Source: an uncultured Prevotella sp. (lineage in GTDB: Bacteria; Bacteroidota; Bacteroidia; Bacteroidales; Bacteroidaceae). From it: DNA of 64,000 nucleotides. The stretch is taken from NCBI GenBank assembly GCA_944319795.1, contig CALUFA010000005.1, forward strand, positions 1 to 64,000, in the 5' to 3' direction. The position numbers and the translations under genes are program-made. The stretch's first letter is position 1; every line of letters begins with the position of its first letter. The notes under the pieces are model-generated. The model did not search any database. It had not been told where the DNA came from and saw nothing but the letters and a program-made list of their open reading frames with translations. Positions 44,582-53,007 of the stretch are shown here, piece by piece.

Positions 44582-45208
44582 GAACCCAATCTTATTTTTT
44601 GTCTTTATTATCCTTTCCAGCCTTGCGCTAAAGGTTATTTTACGTCTGTACGGTATAAGACTTACCATTATACAGCCAATACCACATTGCTTAGCGCCAA
44701 CGCAAAAAGTAACTTCGGTTATGTTTTTTAACGCCATAACGTCATTTGGGGAATGCCCGTCAGAAATCGACAAACAGGGAATGCGCATGCGCCTAAACGC
44801 CCCTTCAAACAAGAAAAACAAGCCCCGGCAACGCATTTAACGGCAAAGCGCAAGGTAAAAGGCCATGTATTGCAAGCCCATCGGCAGCCTTTCGCCCGAC
44901 GGTTTGCCGCAAACAACGCTCCCAAACGCGGCTTATTGGCGGCCGAAAAGCATCATTCGGCGCATAAAAACGGCGCCACCCGTTGCACATTCCAGCGCAA
45001 AAAGACGTAACACACTGGCGCACAGCCGATAGCGTTTGCACGCCGTTTTCGGCGTTATTTCAGCCCGACGGTTTCCCTTTTCGGAAAAAGCCAGGATAAG
45101 AGCGTCAACGTTTTCCAAAAAGAAAGCAAAGCCGGCGATACGGCGTCATAATGTAAAAGCCGCAAAAGCGGCGGTAAGGCAGGCAGAAAAATAAAACCAT
45201 GCCAACTC
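44582..45208. other. gene-free region with a degenerate 22-nt repeat array
   Basis: No convincing gene. From 44857 to 44944 four 22-nt steps (44857, 44879, 44901, 44923) show decayed forms of the array unit: cores aaaaggccatgtatt, catcggcagcctttc, ggtttgccgcaaaca, caaacgcggcttatt. The rest is GC-rich sequence with short ORFs whose composition does not look coding. Confidence 0.45.
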
Positions 45209-45239
45209 TTGCCACATTTAAAGGAAATGCTTAACTTTG
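45209..45239 (+). promoter_or_regulatory. promoter of the TPR gene
   Basis: TTG (45209-45211), a 20-nt spacer and TAACTTTG (45232-45239), 29 nt before the ATG. Confidence 0.7.
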
Positions 45240-45267
45240 CATAAACAACATACTATTACATCGACCT

Positions 45268-46134
45268 ATGAATTTCTTTAAGGCATTGTTCGGCGGAAAG
45301 GAAGAGAATCCGGAGGACAAGAAAAAAGCGGAAGAGGAGAAGAATTTCGACGTTCTGAAATACGACGGAGTGCGCGCCCTGCGCTCGGGACGGCACGACT
45401 ACGCCATTAAATGCTTCACGCATGCGCTCCAGATGAAAGAGGATTTGGAGATACGCGACTATCTCTCGCAGGCGCAGATACGCGCCGACATTCTGCCCGA
45501 GGCTTACGACAACCTGATGAAAATATCCGAGGCTCAGCCCGACAACGTGCAAGTGTACGTCCGCATGGCCAACGTGGCATACATGATGGAGAACTATACG
45601 GCTATGGCCGAAGCCTGCGAGAAGGCGATAATGGTCGACGCGGACAACGCCGAGGCCACCTACCTCTACGCCAAGGCGTGCATAGGGCACGGCGACACGA
45701 CCAACGCCGTGGCCATGCTGACAAAGGCCGTAACGCTGAAGCCCGACTACGCCGAGGCTTACCTGCTGCGCGGCGAGACGCTGCTCGGGGCTGGGGAAAC
45801 GGCCGAAGCCGGCGAAGACGCCGACCGTCTGCTGAAAGACTTTCCCGAAAACGAAGACGTACTGATGCTTAAGGCGCGCGTGGAGAAGGCCAAGGGCAAC
45901 ACCGCCGAGGCGATAGCATTGTTCGGCAAGGTGGTCGACGCCAACCCGTTCCGCGCCGAAGCCTACCGCGAACGGGGCGAACTGCGCATCGCCACGGGCG
46001 ACGAAAGCAACGGCAACGACGACCTGAAGCACGCTGCCGAACTGGCGGACAACAACGACGGCAACGCCGACGGCGAAGACATAGCCAAGAAAGTGAACGA
46101 CGCATATAAGAACATAAACCCGATGGGGCTGTAA
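45268..46134 (+). CDS. tetratricopeptide repeat protein
   Basis: A 288-residue cytoplasmic protein with a lysine/glutamate-rich N-terminal tail (about residues 8-30) followed by about seven TPR-like repeats, including PDNVQVYVRMANVAYMMEN and PDYAEAYLLRGETLLGAGE. It has no catalytic domain or export signal. A scaffold role is likely; the partner is unknown. It has its own promoter and ends just before CCGGGC element copy 3, which separates it from the phe operon. Confidence 0.83.
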   Translation: MNFFKALFGGKEENPEDKKKAEEEKNFDVLKYDGVRALRSGRHDYAIKCFTHALQMKEDLEIRDYLSQAQIRADILPEAYDNLMKISEAQPDNVQVYVRMANVAYMMENYTAMAEACEKAIMVDADNAEATYLYAKACIGHGDTTNAVAMLTKAVTLKPDYAEAYLLRGETLLGAGETAEAGEDADRLLKDFPENEDVLMLKARVEKAKGNTAEAIALFGKVVDANPFRAEAYRERGELRIATGDESNGNDDLKHAAELADNNDGNADGEDIAKKVNDAYKNINPMGL

Positions 46135-46144
46135 ATCACACATC

Positions 46145-46288
46145 CTCTTCTCAGAAGTCTGCAGGTAATCGTCATTCCGGGCGTAGACCCGGAATCCAGT
46201 AAGCATCCATTTATAATAATGAAGTTGTATACATTGGATTCCGGGTCTACGCCCGGAATGACGATTACCTGCCGACTTCCGAGAAGAG
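46145..46288. repeat. long palindromic CCGGGC element, copy 3
   Basis: Two 54-nt arms (46145-46198 and 46235-46288) match with two mismatches around a 36-nt loop. Core GTCATTCCGGGC-GTAGACCCGG. The loop shares CCATTTATAATAA and ATACAT with copy 2. Confidence 0.92.
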
Positions 46289-46341
46289 AATGTATGATTA
46301 AGCTGATTGAGGATATTCTTGTTAATTTAACAACCTCTTTC

Positions 46342-46372
46342 TTGCACAATTCAAACAAAAGTGTTACTTTTG
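46342..46372 (+). promoter_or_regulatory. promoter of the phe/tyr operon leader
   Basis: TTG (46342-46344), a 20-nt spacer and TACTTTTG (46365-46372). The start site should be about 20 nt before the leader ATG. Confidence 0.7.
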
Positions 46373-46397
46373 CAACGAAATAATTAAAACAGCAGCA

Positions 46398-46475
46398 ATG
46401 AACAAGCAAAACGCATCTTTCTTTAGCTTTTACTTTTACTTTGCAAGGAATTGTGAAGCGGGAAGTTGCGTGTAA
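46398..46475 (+). CDS. pheL: Phe/Tyr-rich leader peptide
   Basis: A 25-codon ORF too short for most gene finders. Residues 8-15 read FFSFYFYF, giving five Phe and two Tyr codons within eight codons. It ends in TAA at 46473-46475. It sits between a consensus promoter and a terminator hairpin upstream of pheA, the arrangement of a transcription-attenuation leader in which ribosome stalling at Phe or Tyr codons reports charged tRNA levels. The antiterminator arm (46453-46463) lies inside the reading frame, just after the Phe/Tyr run, as in the trp and pheA leaders of enterobacteria. Confidence 0.85.
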   Translation: MNKQNASFFSFYFYFARNCEAGSCV

Positions 46476-46551
46476 ATTTCAACTTAAGAACAAGGTAATC
46501 TTCAAGTAAGATACGACAAAGTCCCGCTTCACCACAATGAGGCGGGACTTT
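46453..46551 (+). terminator. attenuator: competing antiterminator and terminator
   Basis: Terminator: AAAGTCCCGCTTC (46518-46530) with GAGGCGGGACTTT (46539-46551), 13 bp including one G-U, loop of 8, followed by TTTCAGTTTCAG. Antiterminator: GTGAAGCGGGA (46453-46463) pairs perfectly over 11 bp with TCCCGCTTCAC (46522-46532), which uses the same left arm of the terminator. The U tract is weak. Confidence 0.85.
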
Positions 46552-46582
46552 CAGTTTCAGCAAACATGACAAAAAAGGATAT

Positions 46583-47446
46583 ATGAAGAGAATAGCAATA
46601 CAAGGCTCAATCGGGTCGTTCCACGACATAGCGGCCCACCAGTACTTCGAAGGCGAGCAGATACAGCTTATCTGCTGCTCTACGTTCGAGCAAGTGTTCG
46701 ACAGCATCAAGCGCGACCCCACCGTCATCGGAATGCTCGCAATCGAGAACACCATAGCCGGCTCGCTGCTGCACAACTACGAACTGCTGCGCAACTCAGG
46801 CACTACGATCGTAGGCGAGCACAAGCTCCACATCGAGCACAGCATCTGCTGCCTGCCCGAAGACTCGTGGGATACTATCAAGGAGGTGCACTCCCACCCC
46901 GTCGCCCTTATGCAGTGCCGCGGCTTCTTGGCCGGCCATCCCGAGCTGAAAGCCGTCGAAGCATCAGACACCGCAGGCGCGGCAAAGCTCATTTCAGAGC
47001 AGCAGTGCCGCGGCTGGGCGGCAATATGCAACGCCTCGGCCGCGCGGCTCTACGGCATGAAGATACTGCAAGAGTCGATAGAGGACAACAAGCACAACTT
47101 CACACGCTTCCTCGTTGTGAGCAATCCCAACAAGGCAGACTTCCTACGGCCGCTCGACAAGGCCAACAAAGCCAGCCTCGTTTTCTCGCTTCCGCACGAA
47201 GAAGGCAGCCTGTCGCAGGTGTTGAGCATACTCTATTTCTATAAAATCAACCTCACGAAGATACAGTCGCTGCCTATCATCGGCCACGAATGGGAATACA
47301 TGTTCTACGTCGACGTTACCTTCGACAACCTCATCCGCTACCGCCAAAGCATAGACGCGATAATGCCGCTTACAAGGGAACTTAAAGTAATAGGAGAATA
47401 CCAAGATGACGGAAAACAACCTACCATACAACATAAGGCCGGCTGA
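46583..47446 (+). CDS. pheA: prephenate dehydratase
   Basis: A 287-residue monofunctional enzyme converting prephenate to phenylpyruvate, the committed step to phenylalanine. The catalytic domain has the substrate motif in NFTRFLVV, and a C-terminal ACT domain follows (about residues 195-275). In the ACT domain the usual GALxxxL and ESRP phenylalanine-binding motifs read EGSLSQVL and IQSLP, so classical feedback binding may be altered. It is the first structural gene after the attenuator, and its end overlaps the aminotransferase by 41 nt. Confidence 0.95.
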   Translation: MKRIAIQGSIGSFHDIAAHQYFEGEQIQLICCSTFEQVFDSIKRDPTVIGMLAIENTIAGSLLHNYELLRNSGTTIVGEHKLHIEHSICCLPEDSWDTIKEVHSHPVALMQCRGFLAGHPELKAVEASDTAGAAKLISEQQCRGWAAICNASAARLYGMKILQESIEDNKHNFTRFLVVSNPNKADFLRPLDKANKASLVFSLPHEEGSLSQVLSILYFYKINLTKIQSLPIIGHEWEYMFYVDVTFDNLIRYRQSIDAIMPLTRELKVIGEYQDDGKQPTIQHKAG

Positions 47447-48596
47447 CAGGCTATCGGCAGTAAGCGAATACTACTTCAGCCGCAAGCTGAAGGAGGTGGC
47501 CAAGCTAAACGCCGAGGGTAAGGACATAATCAGCCTTGCCATAGGCAGCCCCGACATGCCGCCCTCTAAGGCTACGGTCGACAAGCTGTGCGAGGTGGCG
47601 CGCCTGGACGACGCCCACGGATACCAGCCCACAATGGGCACTCCCGAGCTGCGCCAAGCCATGACCCGATTCTACAAACGCTGGTACGGAGTAAGCCTCG
47701 ACCCACAGACCGAGATACAACCGCTCATCGGCTCGAAGGAAGGAATACTCCACGTAACGCTCGCCTTCGTAAATCCGGGCGACAAGGTGCTCGTTCCCAA
47801 CCCAGGTTATCCTACCTACACGTCGCTCAGCCGGATACTCGGAGCCGAGGTGGTGAACTACGGCCTCAACGAAAACGACGGCTGGCAGCCCGACTTCGAC
47901 GAGCTTGAGCGCACTGACTTGACCGGCGTCCGCCTGATGTGGACCAACTATCCCAACATGCCGACGGGCGCTCCGGCGCGCATGGAGACATACGCCAAGC
48001 TCGTCAGTTTCGCCCAGCGGCACGGCATTGTGGTAGTGAACGACAATCCGTATTCGTTCATCCTCAACGATAATCCTGTCTCGCTGCTGCAAGTGGAAGG
48101 CGCAAAAGACTGCTGCATAGAGTTCAACTCGATGAGCAAAAGCCACAACATGCCCGGCTGGAGGGTCGGCCTATGTGCCTCTAACGCAACGTTCATCAGC
48201 TGGATTCTTAAGATCAAGAGCAACATCGACTCTGGAACGTTCCGCGGAATACAGCTCGCCGCAGCCGAAGCATACAACAACAGTGATGAATGGCACCGCC
48301 GGGCGAATATTGAAACTTACCGCCGGCGCCGCCGTTTGGCCGAACTTATAATGCAGGAGCTTGGCTGCACGTATGACGAACGCCAAGTCGGGATGTTCCT
48401 TTGGGGGCGTATTCCCGACCAATATGCCGACGCCGAGGAGCTGACCGAAAAGGTTCTGCACGAAGCCCGAGTGTTCATCACGCCGGGATTCATCTTCGGC
48501 AGCAACGGCAGACGCTACGTCCGCATATCCCTTTGCGCCAAGGACGAAAAGATAGAAGAAGCCCTCGGGCGCATAAAGAACATGACAAAGCAATAA
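47406..48596 (+). CDS. aminotransferase class I (aromatic aminotransferase candidate)
   Basis: A 396-residue fold-type I pyridoxal-phosphate aminotransferase. It shows SLAIGSPDMPPS at the N-terminus, NDNPYSFI, the Schiff-base lysine in NSMSKSHNMPGWRVG and the C-terminal VRISLCA with the carboxylate-binding Arg. Placed between pheA and DAHP synthase, it most likely transaminates phenylpyruvate and 4-hydroxyphenylpyruvate to phenylalanine and tyrosine; the DapL/AspC-like sequence leaves other keto acids possible. Its start codon lies inside pheA, implying translational coupling. Confidence 0.88.
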   Translation: MTENNLPYNIRPADRLSAVSEYYFSRKLKEVAKLNAEGKDIISLAIGSPDMPPSKATVDKLCEVARLDDAHGYQPTMGTPELRQAMTRFYKRWYGVSLDPQTEIQPLIGSKEGILHVTLAFVNPGDKVLVPNPGYPTYTSLSRILGAEVVNYGLNENDGWQPDFDELERTDLTGVRLMWTNYPNMPTGAPARMETYAKLVSFAQRHGIVVVNDNPYSFILNDNPVSLLQVEGAKDCCIEFNSMSKSHNMPGWRVGLCASNATFISWILKIKSNIDSGTFRGIQLAAAEAYNNSDEWHRRANIETYRRRRRLAELIMQELGCTYDERQVGMFLWGRIPDQYADAEELTEKVLHEARVFITPGFIFGSNGRRYVRISLCAKDEKIEEALGRIKNMTKQ

Positions 48597-48616
48597 CAAA
48601 TCAAAACGGAAATATC

Positions 48617-49681
48617 ATGGAACTTGAATTACAACCGCTCAACCTGCCGAGCGATAAAGAACGGCTGACGGTCATAGCCGGCCCGTGTTCGGCCGAAACA
48701 GAAGAACAAGTTATGTCAACCGCCATGCAATTGGCCTCGAAAGGCTGCCACATATTCCGCGCCGGAGTGTGGAAACCGCGCACGAAGCCGGGCGGATTCG
48801 AGGGCAACGGCGAAATGGCACTGCCGTGGCTGCAACGCGTGAAGGAAGCAACGGGCATGCTCGTGGGCACCGAGGTGGCCACGCCCGAGCACGTAGAACT
48901 GGCCCTGAAGTACGGCATCGACATACTGTGGATAGGCGCACGCTCGTCGGCCAACCCCTTTGCGGTGCAGGCGATAGCCGATAGTCTGCGTGGAGTAGAC
49001 ATCCCCGTGTTGGTGAAAAACCCCGTAAACCCCGACATCGAGTTGTGGATCGGCGCAATGGAGCGCATCAACCAGGCCGGCGTTAAACGCCTTGCGGCCA
49101 TACACAGGGGCTTTTCAAGCTACGACAAGAAGATCTACCGCAACCTGCCCATGTGGCAGATACCGATTGAATTGCGCCGAAGGATACCCGATTTGCCCAT
49201 ATTCTGCGACCCCAGCCACATCGGAGGGCGGCGCGAGTTAGTGGCTCCGCTGTGCCAGCAGGCTATGGACCTCGGCTTCGACGGCCTGATAATCGAGAGC
49301 CACTGCGACCCCGACAAGGCATGGAGCGACGCCAAGCAGCAGGTGACCCCCGACGTGCTCGACTACATATTGAGCCTGCTCGTCATCCGCGACGAGACCG
49401 TTACCACTGAGGGAATAACCACCCTGCGCCGCCAAATCGACGAACTCGACAACCAGCTCATGGAGACTTTGGCCAAGCGGATGCGCGTTTGCCGTGAGAT
49501 AGGCCAGTATAAGAAGGAACACAACATGACAGTGTTGCAGACATCCCGTTACAACGAGATTCTTGACAAGCGTGGGGCGCAAGGCGCTTTGTGCGGAATG
49601 GATCCGTCGTTCGTCAAGACCGTGTTCGAAGCCGTGCACGAAGAGTCGGTAAGGCAGCAAATGGAGATAGTGAATAAATGA
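48617..49681 (+). CDS. bifunctional DAHP synthase / chorismate mutase
   Basis: A 354-residue fusion. Residues about 15-260 are a type I-beta DAHP synthase (VIAGPCSAE, then FRAGVWKPRTKPGGFEG and FCDPSHIGG), which condenses PEP with erythrose-4-phosphate to start the shikimate pathway. Residues about 265-350 are an AroQ chorismate mutase (LRRQIDELDNQLMETLAKRM) that makes prephenate. The entry and branch reactions are thus in one chain, beside the two prephenate enzymes. I use the ATG at 48617; the longer frame from 48401 overlaps the aminotransferase and is not homologous. Confidence 0.94.
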   Translation: MELELQPLNLPSDKERLTVIAGPCSAETEEQVMSTAMQLASKGCHIFRAGVWKPRTKPGGFEGNGEMALPWLQRVKEATGMLVGTEVATPEHVELALKYGIDILWIGARSSANPFAVQAIADSLRGVDIPVLVKNPVNPDIELWIGAMERINQAGVKRLAAIHRGFSSYDKKIYRNLPMWQIPIELRRRIPDLPIFCDPSHIGGRRELVAPLCQQAMDLGFDGLIIESHCDPDKAWSDAKQQVTPDVLDYILSLLVIRDETVTTEGITTLRRQIDELDNQLMETLAKRMRVCREIGQYKKEHNMTVLQTSRYNEILDKRGAQGALCGMDPSFVKTVFEAVHEESVRQQMEIVNK

Positions 49682-49687
49682 TTTATT

Positions 49688-49815
49688 AAGGAGAGAAGGA
49701 GGAAGGAAGGGAGAAGTAAGTAGATATGAAATGATTATATGTGAACACCGTCCCAGCAAACAAAAATTACCATATTAGGCATTTCTACTTACTCCTTTAC
49801 TCCCCTACTCCTTAC
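49688..49815. repeat. intergenic inverted repeat of GGAGTAAGTAG-type words
   Basis: The left arm (about 49688-49733: aaggagagaagg, gagaagtaagtag, atgaaatg) and the right arm (about 49780-49815: catttctacttac, tcctttactcccctactcc) are complementary with slippage. It fills the gap between the DAHP synthase gene and tyrA. Confidence 0.6.
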
Positions 49816-49833
49816 TACTAAAAACACAACACC

Positions 49834-50616
49834 ATGCGGATATTAGTATTAGGAGCAGGCAAGATGGGCAGTTTTTTCCTCGACCTGCTCAGTTTCGAGC
49901 ACGAGACTGCCGTATATGAGAAGAACCCCGAGCGGCTGAGGTTCACCTTTAACACGCTCAGGTTCACTACTATGGAAGAGATAGAAGAGTTCAAGCCCGA
50001 GTTGGTAATCAACGCCGTAACCGTAAAATACACCCTGACGGCGTTTGAAGAGGTAATCCCCCATCTGCCGACGGACTGCATAATAAGCGACATCGCGTCG
50101 GTTAAGACCGGCCTGAAAGACTTCTACGCAGGGTGTGGCCGCCGCTACGTGTCTACCCACCCGATGTTCGGCCCGACGTTCGCAAACCTGAACCAGCTCA
50201 GCCACGAGAACGCGATAATAATCAACGAGGGCGACTACATGGGCCGCATTTTCTTCAAAGACCTTTACCAAAGGCTCGGCCTGAGCATCTACGAATACTC
50301 TTTCGAGGAGCACGACAAGACCGTTGCCTACTCGCTTAGCATCCCGTTCGTAAGCACTTTCGTATTCGCCGCCGTGATGAAGCACCAAGACGCGCCGGGC
50401 ACAACGTTCAAACGCCACCTAAACATTGCCAAAGGCGTATTGAGCGAGGACGACTATCTGCTGCAGGAAATACTCTTCAACCCGTACACTTCCGAGCAAG
50501 TAGAGCACATACGCACCGAACTTAAGGACCTGCTCGGCATCATCGAGCGTAAAGACGAGCAAGGCATGACGGCGTATCTAACCAAGATACGCGGCAACCT
50601 TAAGGAAAACATTTGA
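49834..50616 (+). CDS. tyrA: prephenate dehydrogenase
   Basis: A 260-residue NAD-dependent enzyme that oxidatively decarboxylates prephenate to 4-hydroxyphenylpyruvate for tyrosine. The N-terminal Rossmann motif VLGAGKMGSFF (residues 4-14), the SDIASVKTGL segment and THPMFGP substrate loop are typical. No ACT domain is attached, so it is a short TyrA. It closes the pheA-aminotransferase-DAHPS/CM-tyrA set. Confidence 0.93.
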   Translation: MRILVLGAGKMGSFFLDLLSFEHETAVYEKNPERLRFTFNTLRFTTMEEIEEFKPELVINAVTVKYTLTAFEEVIPHLPTDCIISDIASVKTGLKDFYAGCGRRYVSTHPMFGPTFANLNQLSHENAIIINEGDYMGRIFFKDLYQRLGLSIYEYSFEEHDKTVAYSLSIPFVSTFVFAAVMKHQDAPGTTFKRHLNIAKGVLSEDDYLLQEILFNPYTSEQVEHIRTELKDLLGIIERKDEQGMTAYLTKIRGNLKENI

Positions 50617-50770
50617 ATTAAGAGTTAAAAAACGAAGTTCAGCGTTAAGCTAATCACGAATTAAGAAAATGCGGCATTGCGGAATAAACAATCGTTGATT
50701 GTTCATTCTTAATTATTCATTTTTAATTCAACCATATAGATTTTTCATTTTTAATTTTTCGTTTTCAACT
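50615..50770. repeat. loose inverted repeat of GAATTAAGAGTTAA words
   Basis: gaattaagagttaaaaaacgaa (split 50615-50636) and gaattaagaaaatg are answered by cattcttaattattcatttttaattc from about 50704 on. Complementarity is imperfect. It begins within the tyrA stop codon. Confidence 0.5.
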
Positions 50771-50777
50771 TAAAACC

Positions 50778-51725
50778 ATGAGCCTTCCGTTGTTCCTCGT
50801 ATCGCTGTTCACGTTCGTAGAGCTTAACTGCGAAAATCTGTTCGACTGCCGCCACGACAGCCTGAAAGAAGACCTTGAGTTCACGCCCGACGGCGGACGG
50901 CGCTGGACCGAGCGCAAATACTGGGACAAACTGAACAACACGGCGAAGAGCATAATATCGTGCGGCACCGACGGCGACGACTGGCACACACCCGACTTGA
51001 TAGCCTTGTGTGAGGTTGAGAACGACAGCGTGATGCGCGACCTAACAAAACGGTCGTTGCTGAGGAATGCCAATTACGAATACCTTATGACCTCATCGCC
51101 CGACGTGCGCGGCATCGACGTCGCCCTTGTCTACCATCCGGGCAGGTTCTCGCCCGTCCGCCATTACCCTATACGCATAAAACCGGTTGAAGGCATGCGA
51201 CATACGCGCGACATACTATACGCCGCCGGCCGCATAATTACGGGCGACACGCTGCATGTGTTCGTAGTCCACGCGCCGAGCCGCTACGGCGGAGAGCGGC
51301 GCACAAGGCCCCACCGCAGGCTCGTTGCCGACAGGCTCTGCGAGGCGGTAGACTCGCTCTTGGCCGTGAACGCTTCGCCGAAGATCATCATCGCAGGCGA
51401 CTTCAACGACGGCACTGACGGCGAAGCGGTGTCCATGCTGGAACGGAAAGGGCTGACCGACATATCCGCAAAAGCCAAAGGACGCAACGGCGCCGAGGGC
51501 ACATACAAATATAAAGGCCGGTGGGAACGCATCGACCATATCATAGTAAGCCCCGACTTGGCGGCCGTCTTGCTTGAATGCAGGGTGAACGACGCGCCGT
51601 TCATGCTCGAAAGCGACGACAAATACGGCGGAGTACAACCCTTCAGGACATACCGCGCGTGGAAATACCGCAACGCCTTCAGCGACCATCTGCCACTCGT
51701 TGCACGCTTCAAATTGGGACGATAA
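50778..51725 (+). CDS. endonuclease/exonuclease/phosphatase family protein
   Basis: A 315-residue EEP-fold metal-dependent hydrolase. It shows the N-terminal ELNCENLFD (residues 15-23) with the metal-ligand Glu/Asn pair, IALCEVEND, the IIIAGDFND motif (Asp-Asn ligands) and the late FSDHLPLVA with the catalytic His. A hydrophobic N-terminus (MSLPLFLVSLFTFV) may be a signal or anchor. Similar Bacteroidota proteins are annotated as endonucleases, but DNA, RNA or phosphoester substrates are all possible. Confidence 0.85.
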   Translation: MSLPLFLVSLFTFVELNCENLFDCRHDSLKEDLEFTPDGGRRWTERKYWDKLNNTAKSIISCGTDGDDWHTPDLIALCEVENDSVMRDLTKRSLLRNANYEYLMTSSPDVRGIDVALVYHPGRFSPVRHYPIRIKPVEGMRHTRDILYAAGRIITGDTLHVFVVHAPSRYGGERRTRPHRRLVADRLCEAVDSLLAVNASPKIIIAGDFNDGTDGEAVSMLERKGLTDISAKAKGRNGAEGTYKYKGRWERIDHIIVSPDLAAVLLECRVNDAPFMLESDDKYGGVQPFRTYRAWKYRNAFSDHLPLVARFKLGR

Positions 51726-51764
51726 ACAACACGCTGAAAAACCGGACGCCTACCGGCTGATTCC

Positions 51765-51852
51765 AAAAGGCAACCTTTCGGCTTGCAAAATGCCGTCTTT
51801 TACGCCGCAAAAGGCCACCTTTCAGGCCATAAAAGACGACCTTTTACAACAC
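51765..51852. repeat. four-unit 22-nt quasi-palindrome array (copy E)
   Basis: Units start at 51765, 51787, 51809 and 51831. Cores: aaaaggcaacctttc, aaaatgccgtctttt, aaaaggccacctttc, aaaagacgacctttt. Units 2 and 4 are complementary with two mismatches. It begins 40 nt after the EEP stop and ends 47 nt before the endonuclease I start. Confidence 0.9.
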
Positions 51853-51898
51853 ATTGGGTATCAACACTTTACGCAAGCAACTAAAAACAACAGGAAAT

Positions 51899-52891
51899 AT
51901 GGGTAAAATCAAGCTATTCATCACACTTAACACGCTGTTCATCGCAGTTGCGCAAGCTCTGGCGCAAGGGCCAAACGGCACAGGCACTTACTATCAAAAC
52001 GCCGACGGAACAAAAGGCCGGGCACTGAAAACGGCCCTTTCGGAGATAATAAAAGTACACGAAGAATTGGGCTACGGCAGCCTGTGGGAAGCCTTCATGA
52101 CAACCGACAGGCGCGACGACGGCTTCGTATGGGACATGTACTCAGGCGTAACCGACTACGAGTTTGTAACTTCGGGCACAAATTACAAGGCCGAAGGCGA
52201 CTGCTACAACCGCGAGCACTCCATGCCCAAAAGCTGGTTTGACGACGAACGGCCGATGTACACCGACCTCGTACACCTAATCCCGACCGACGGATACGTG
52301 AACGGCAGGCGCAGCAACTATCCCCTCGGCGAAACCGACTCGCCCACTTACACGTCAGCCGGCGGCTTCAGCAAGCTCGGCCCGTCGTCGGTCGAAGGCT
52401 ACAACGGCATCGTGTTCGAGCCCAACGACGAATACAAGGGCGACTTCGCGCGCATTTATTTCTACATGGTGACGTGCTATGAAGACAGTGTCGGCACATG
52501 GGAGAGCGACATGCTGGCCGGCAACGACTACCCGGCGTTCACCGAGTGGGCGCTCGACATGCTGCTGCGCTGGGCCGGGGAAGACCCCGTAAGCAAGAAA
52601 GAGACCGACCGCAACGAGGCCGTCTACGCCCTGCAAGGCAACCGCAACCCATACGTAGACTATCCGGGACTCGAGCAATACGTATGGGGAGACAAGCAAG
52701 ACGTCGCTTTCAGCTACGATGATTACTCAACGGGAATAACCGTCACCGTAGCCGAAAAAGCAATTCCTACCGTCGACGTATACACCGTTACGGGCGTGAA
52801 GGTGCGCTCAAGCGTCGACCGCGGCAATGCCACCGACGGCCTTAAGCAAGGAGTATATATCATCGGAAATAAGAAATACGTCGTAAGATAA
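51899..52891 (+). CDS. secreted endonuclease I family protein
   Basis: A 330-residue exported nuclease. A signal peptide (about residues 1-21, ending ALAQG) precedes an endonuclease I domain with YNREHSMPKSWF (the catalytic beta-beta-alpha-metal His) and TDLVHLIPTDGYVNGRR. The last about 40 residues (VYTVTGVKV and GLKQGVYIIGNKKYVVR) look like a short T9SS-type sorting tail. The product would be a surface or secreted DNase/RNase for nucleic-acid scavenging or biofilm DNA. I use the ATG at 51899, which gives a clean signal peptide, not the ATG at 51854. Confidence 0.88.
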   Translation: MGKIKLFITLNTLFIAVAQALAQGPNGTGTYYQNADGTKGRALKTALSEIIKVHEELGYGSLWEAFMTTDRRDDGFVWDMYSGVTDYEFVTSGTNYKAEGDCYNREHSMPKSWFDDERPMYTDLVHLIPTDGYVNGRRSNYPLGETDSPTYTSAGGFSKLGPSSVEGYNGIVFEPNDEYKGDFARIYFYMVTCYEDSVGTWESDMLAGNDYPAFTEWALDMLLRWAGEDPVSKKETDRNEAVYALQGNRNPYVDYPGLEQYVWGDKQDVAFSYDDYSTGITVTVAEKAIPTVDVYTVTGVKVRSSVDRGNATDGLKQGVYIIGNKKYVVR

Positions 52892-52896
52892 TTGAT

Positions 52897-53004
52897 AATT
52901 GATGGTTGGGAATGGGGAATTATGATTACTCTTATCGGTTTTAACCCTTGGATAAGTAAAAAAGGTAATCATAATTCCCCATTCACAACTCTCCATTCCC
53001 AATT
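52897..53004. repeat. GGTAATCATAATT-type inverted repeat, copy 1
   Basis: Arm 52897-52929 (ending ggaattatgattac) and arm 52964-53004 (starting ggtaatcataattcc) are complementary over about 25 nt. An inner CTTATC/GATAAG pair exists. The same core occurs at 55018-55118 and 60269-60390. Confidence 0.85.
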
Positions 53005-53007
53005 GAA

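Noticed and set aside
44532..44840. Plus-strand 102-codon frame in the gene-free gap near 44.7 kb
   Set aside because: It starts antisense to the promoter of the exported protein and has no conserved-looking sequence.
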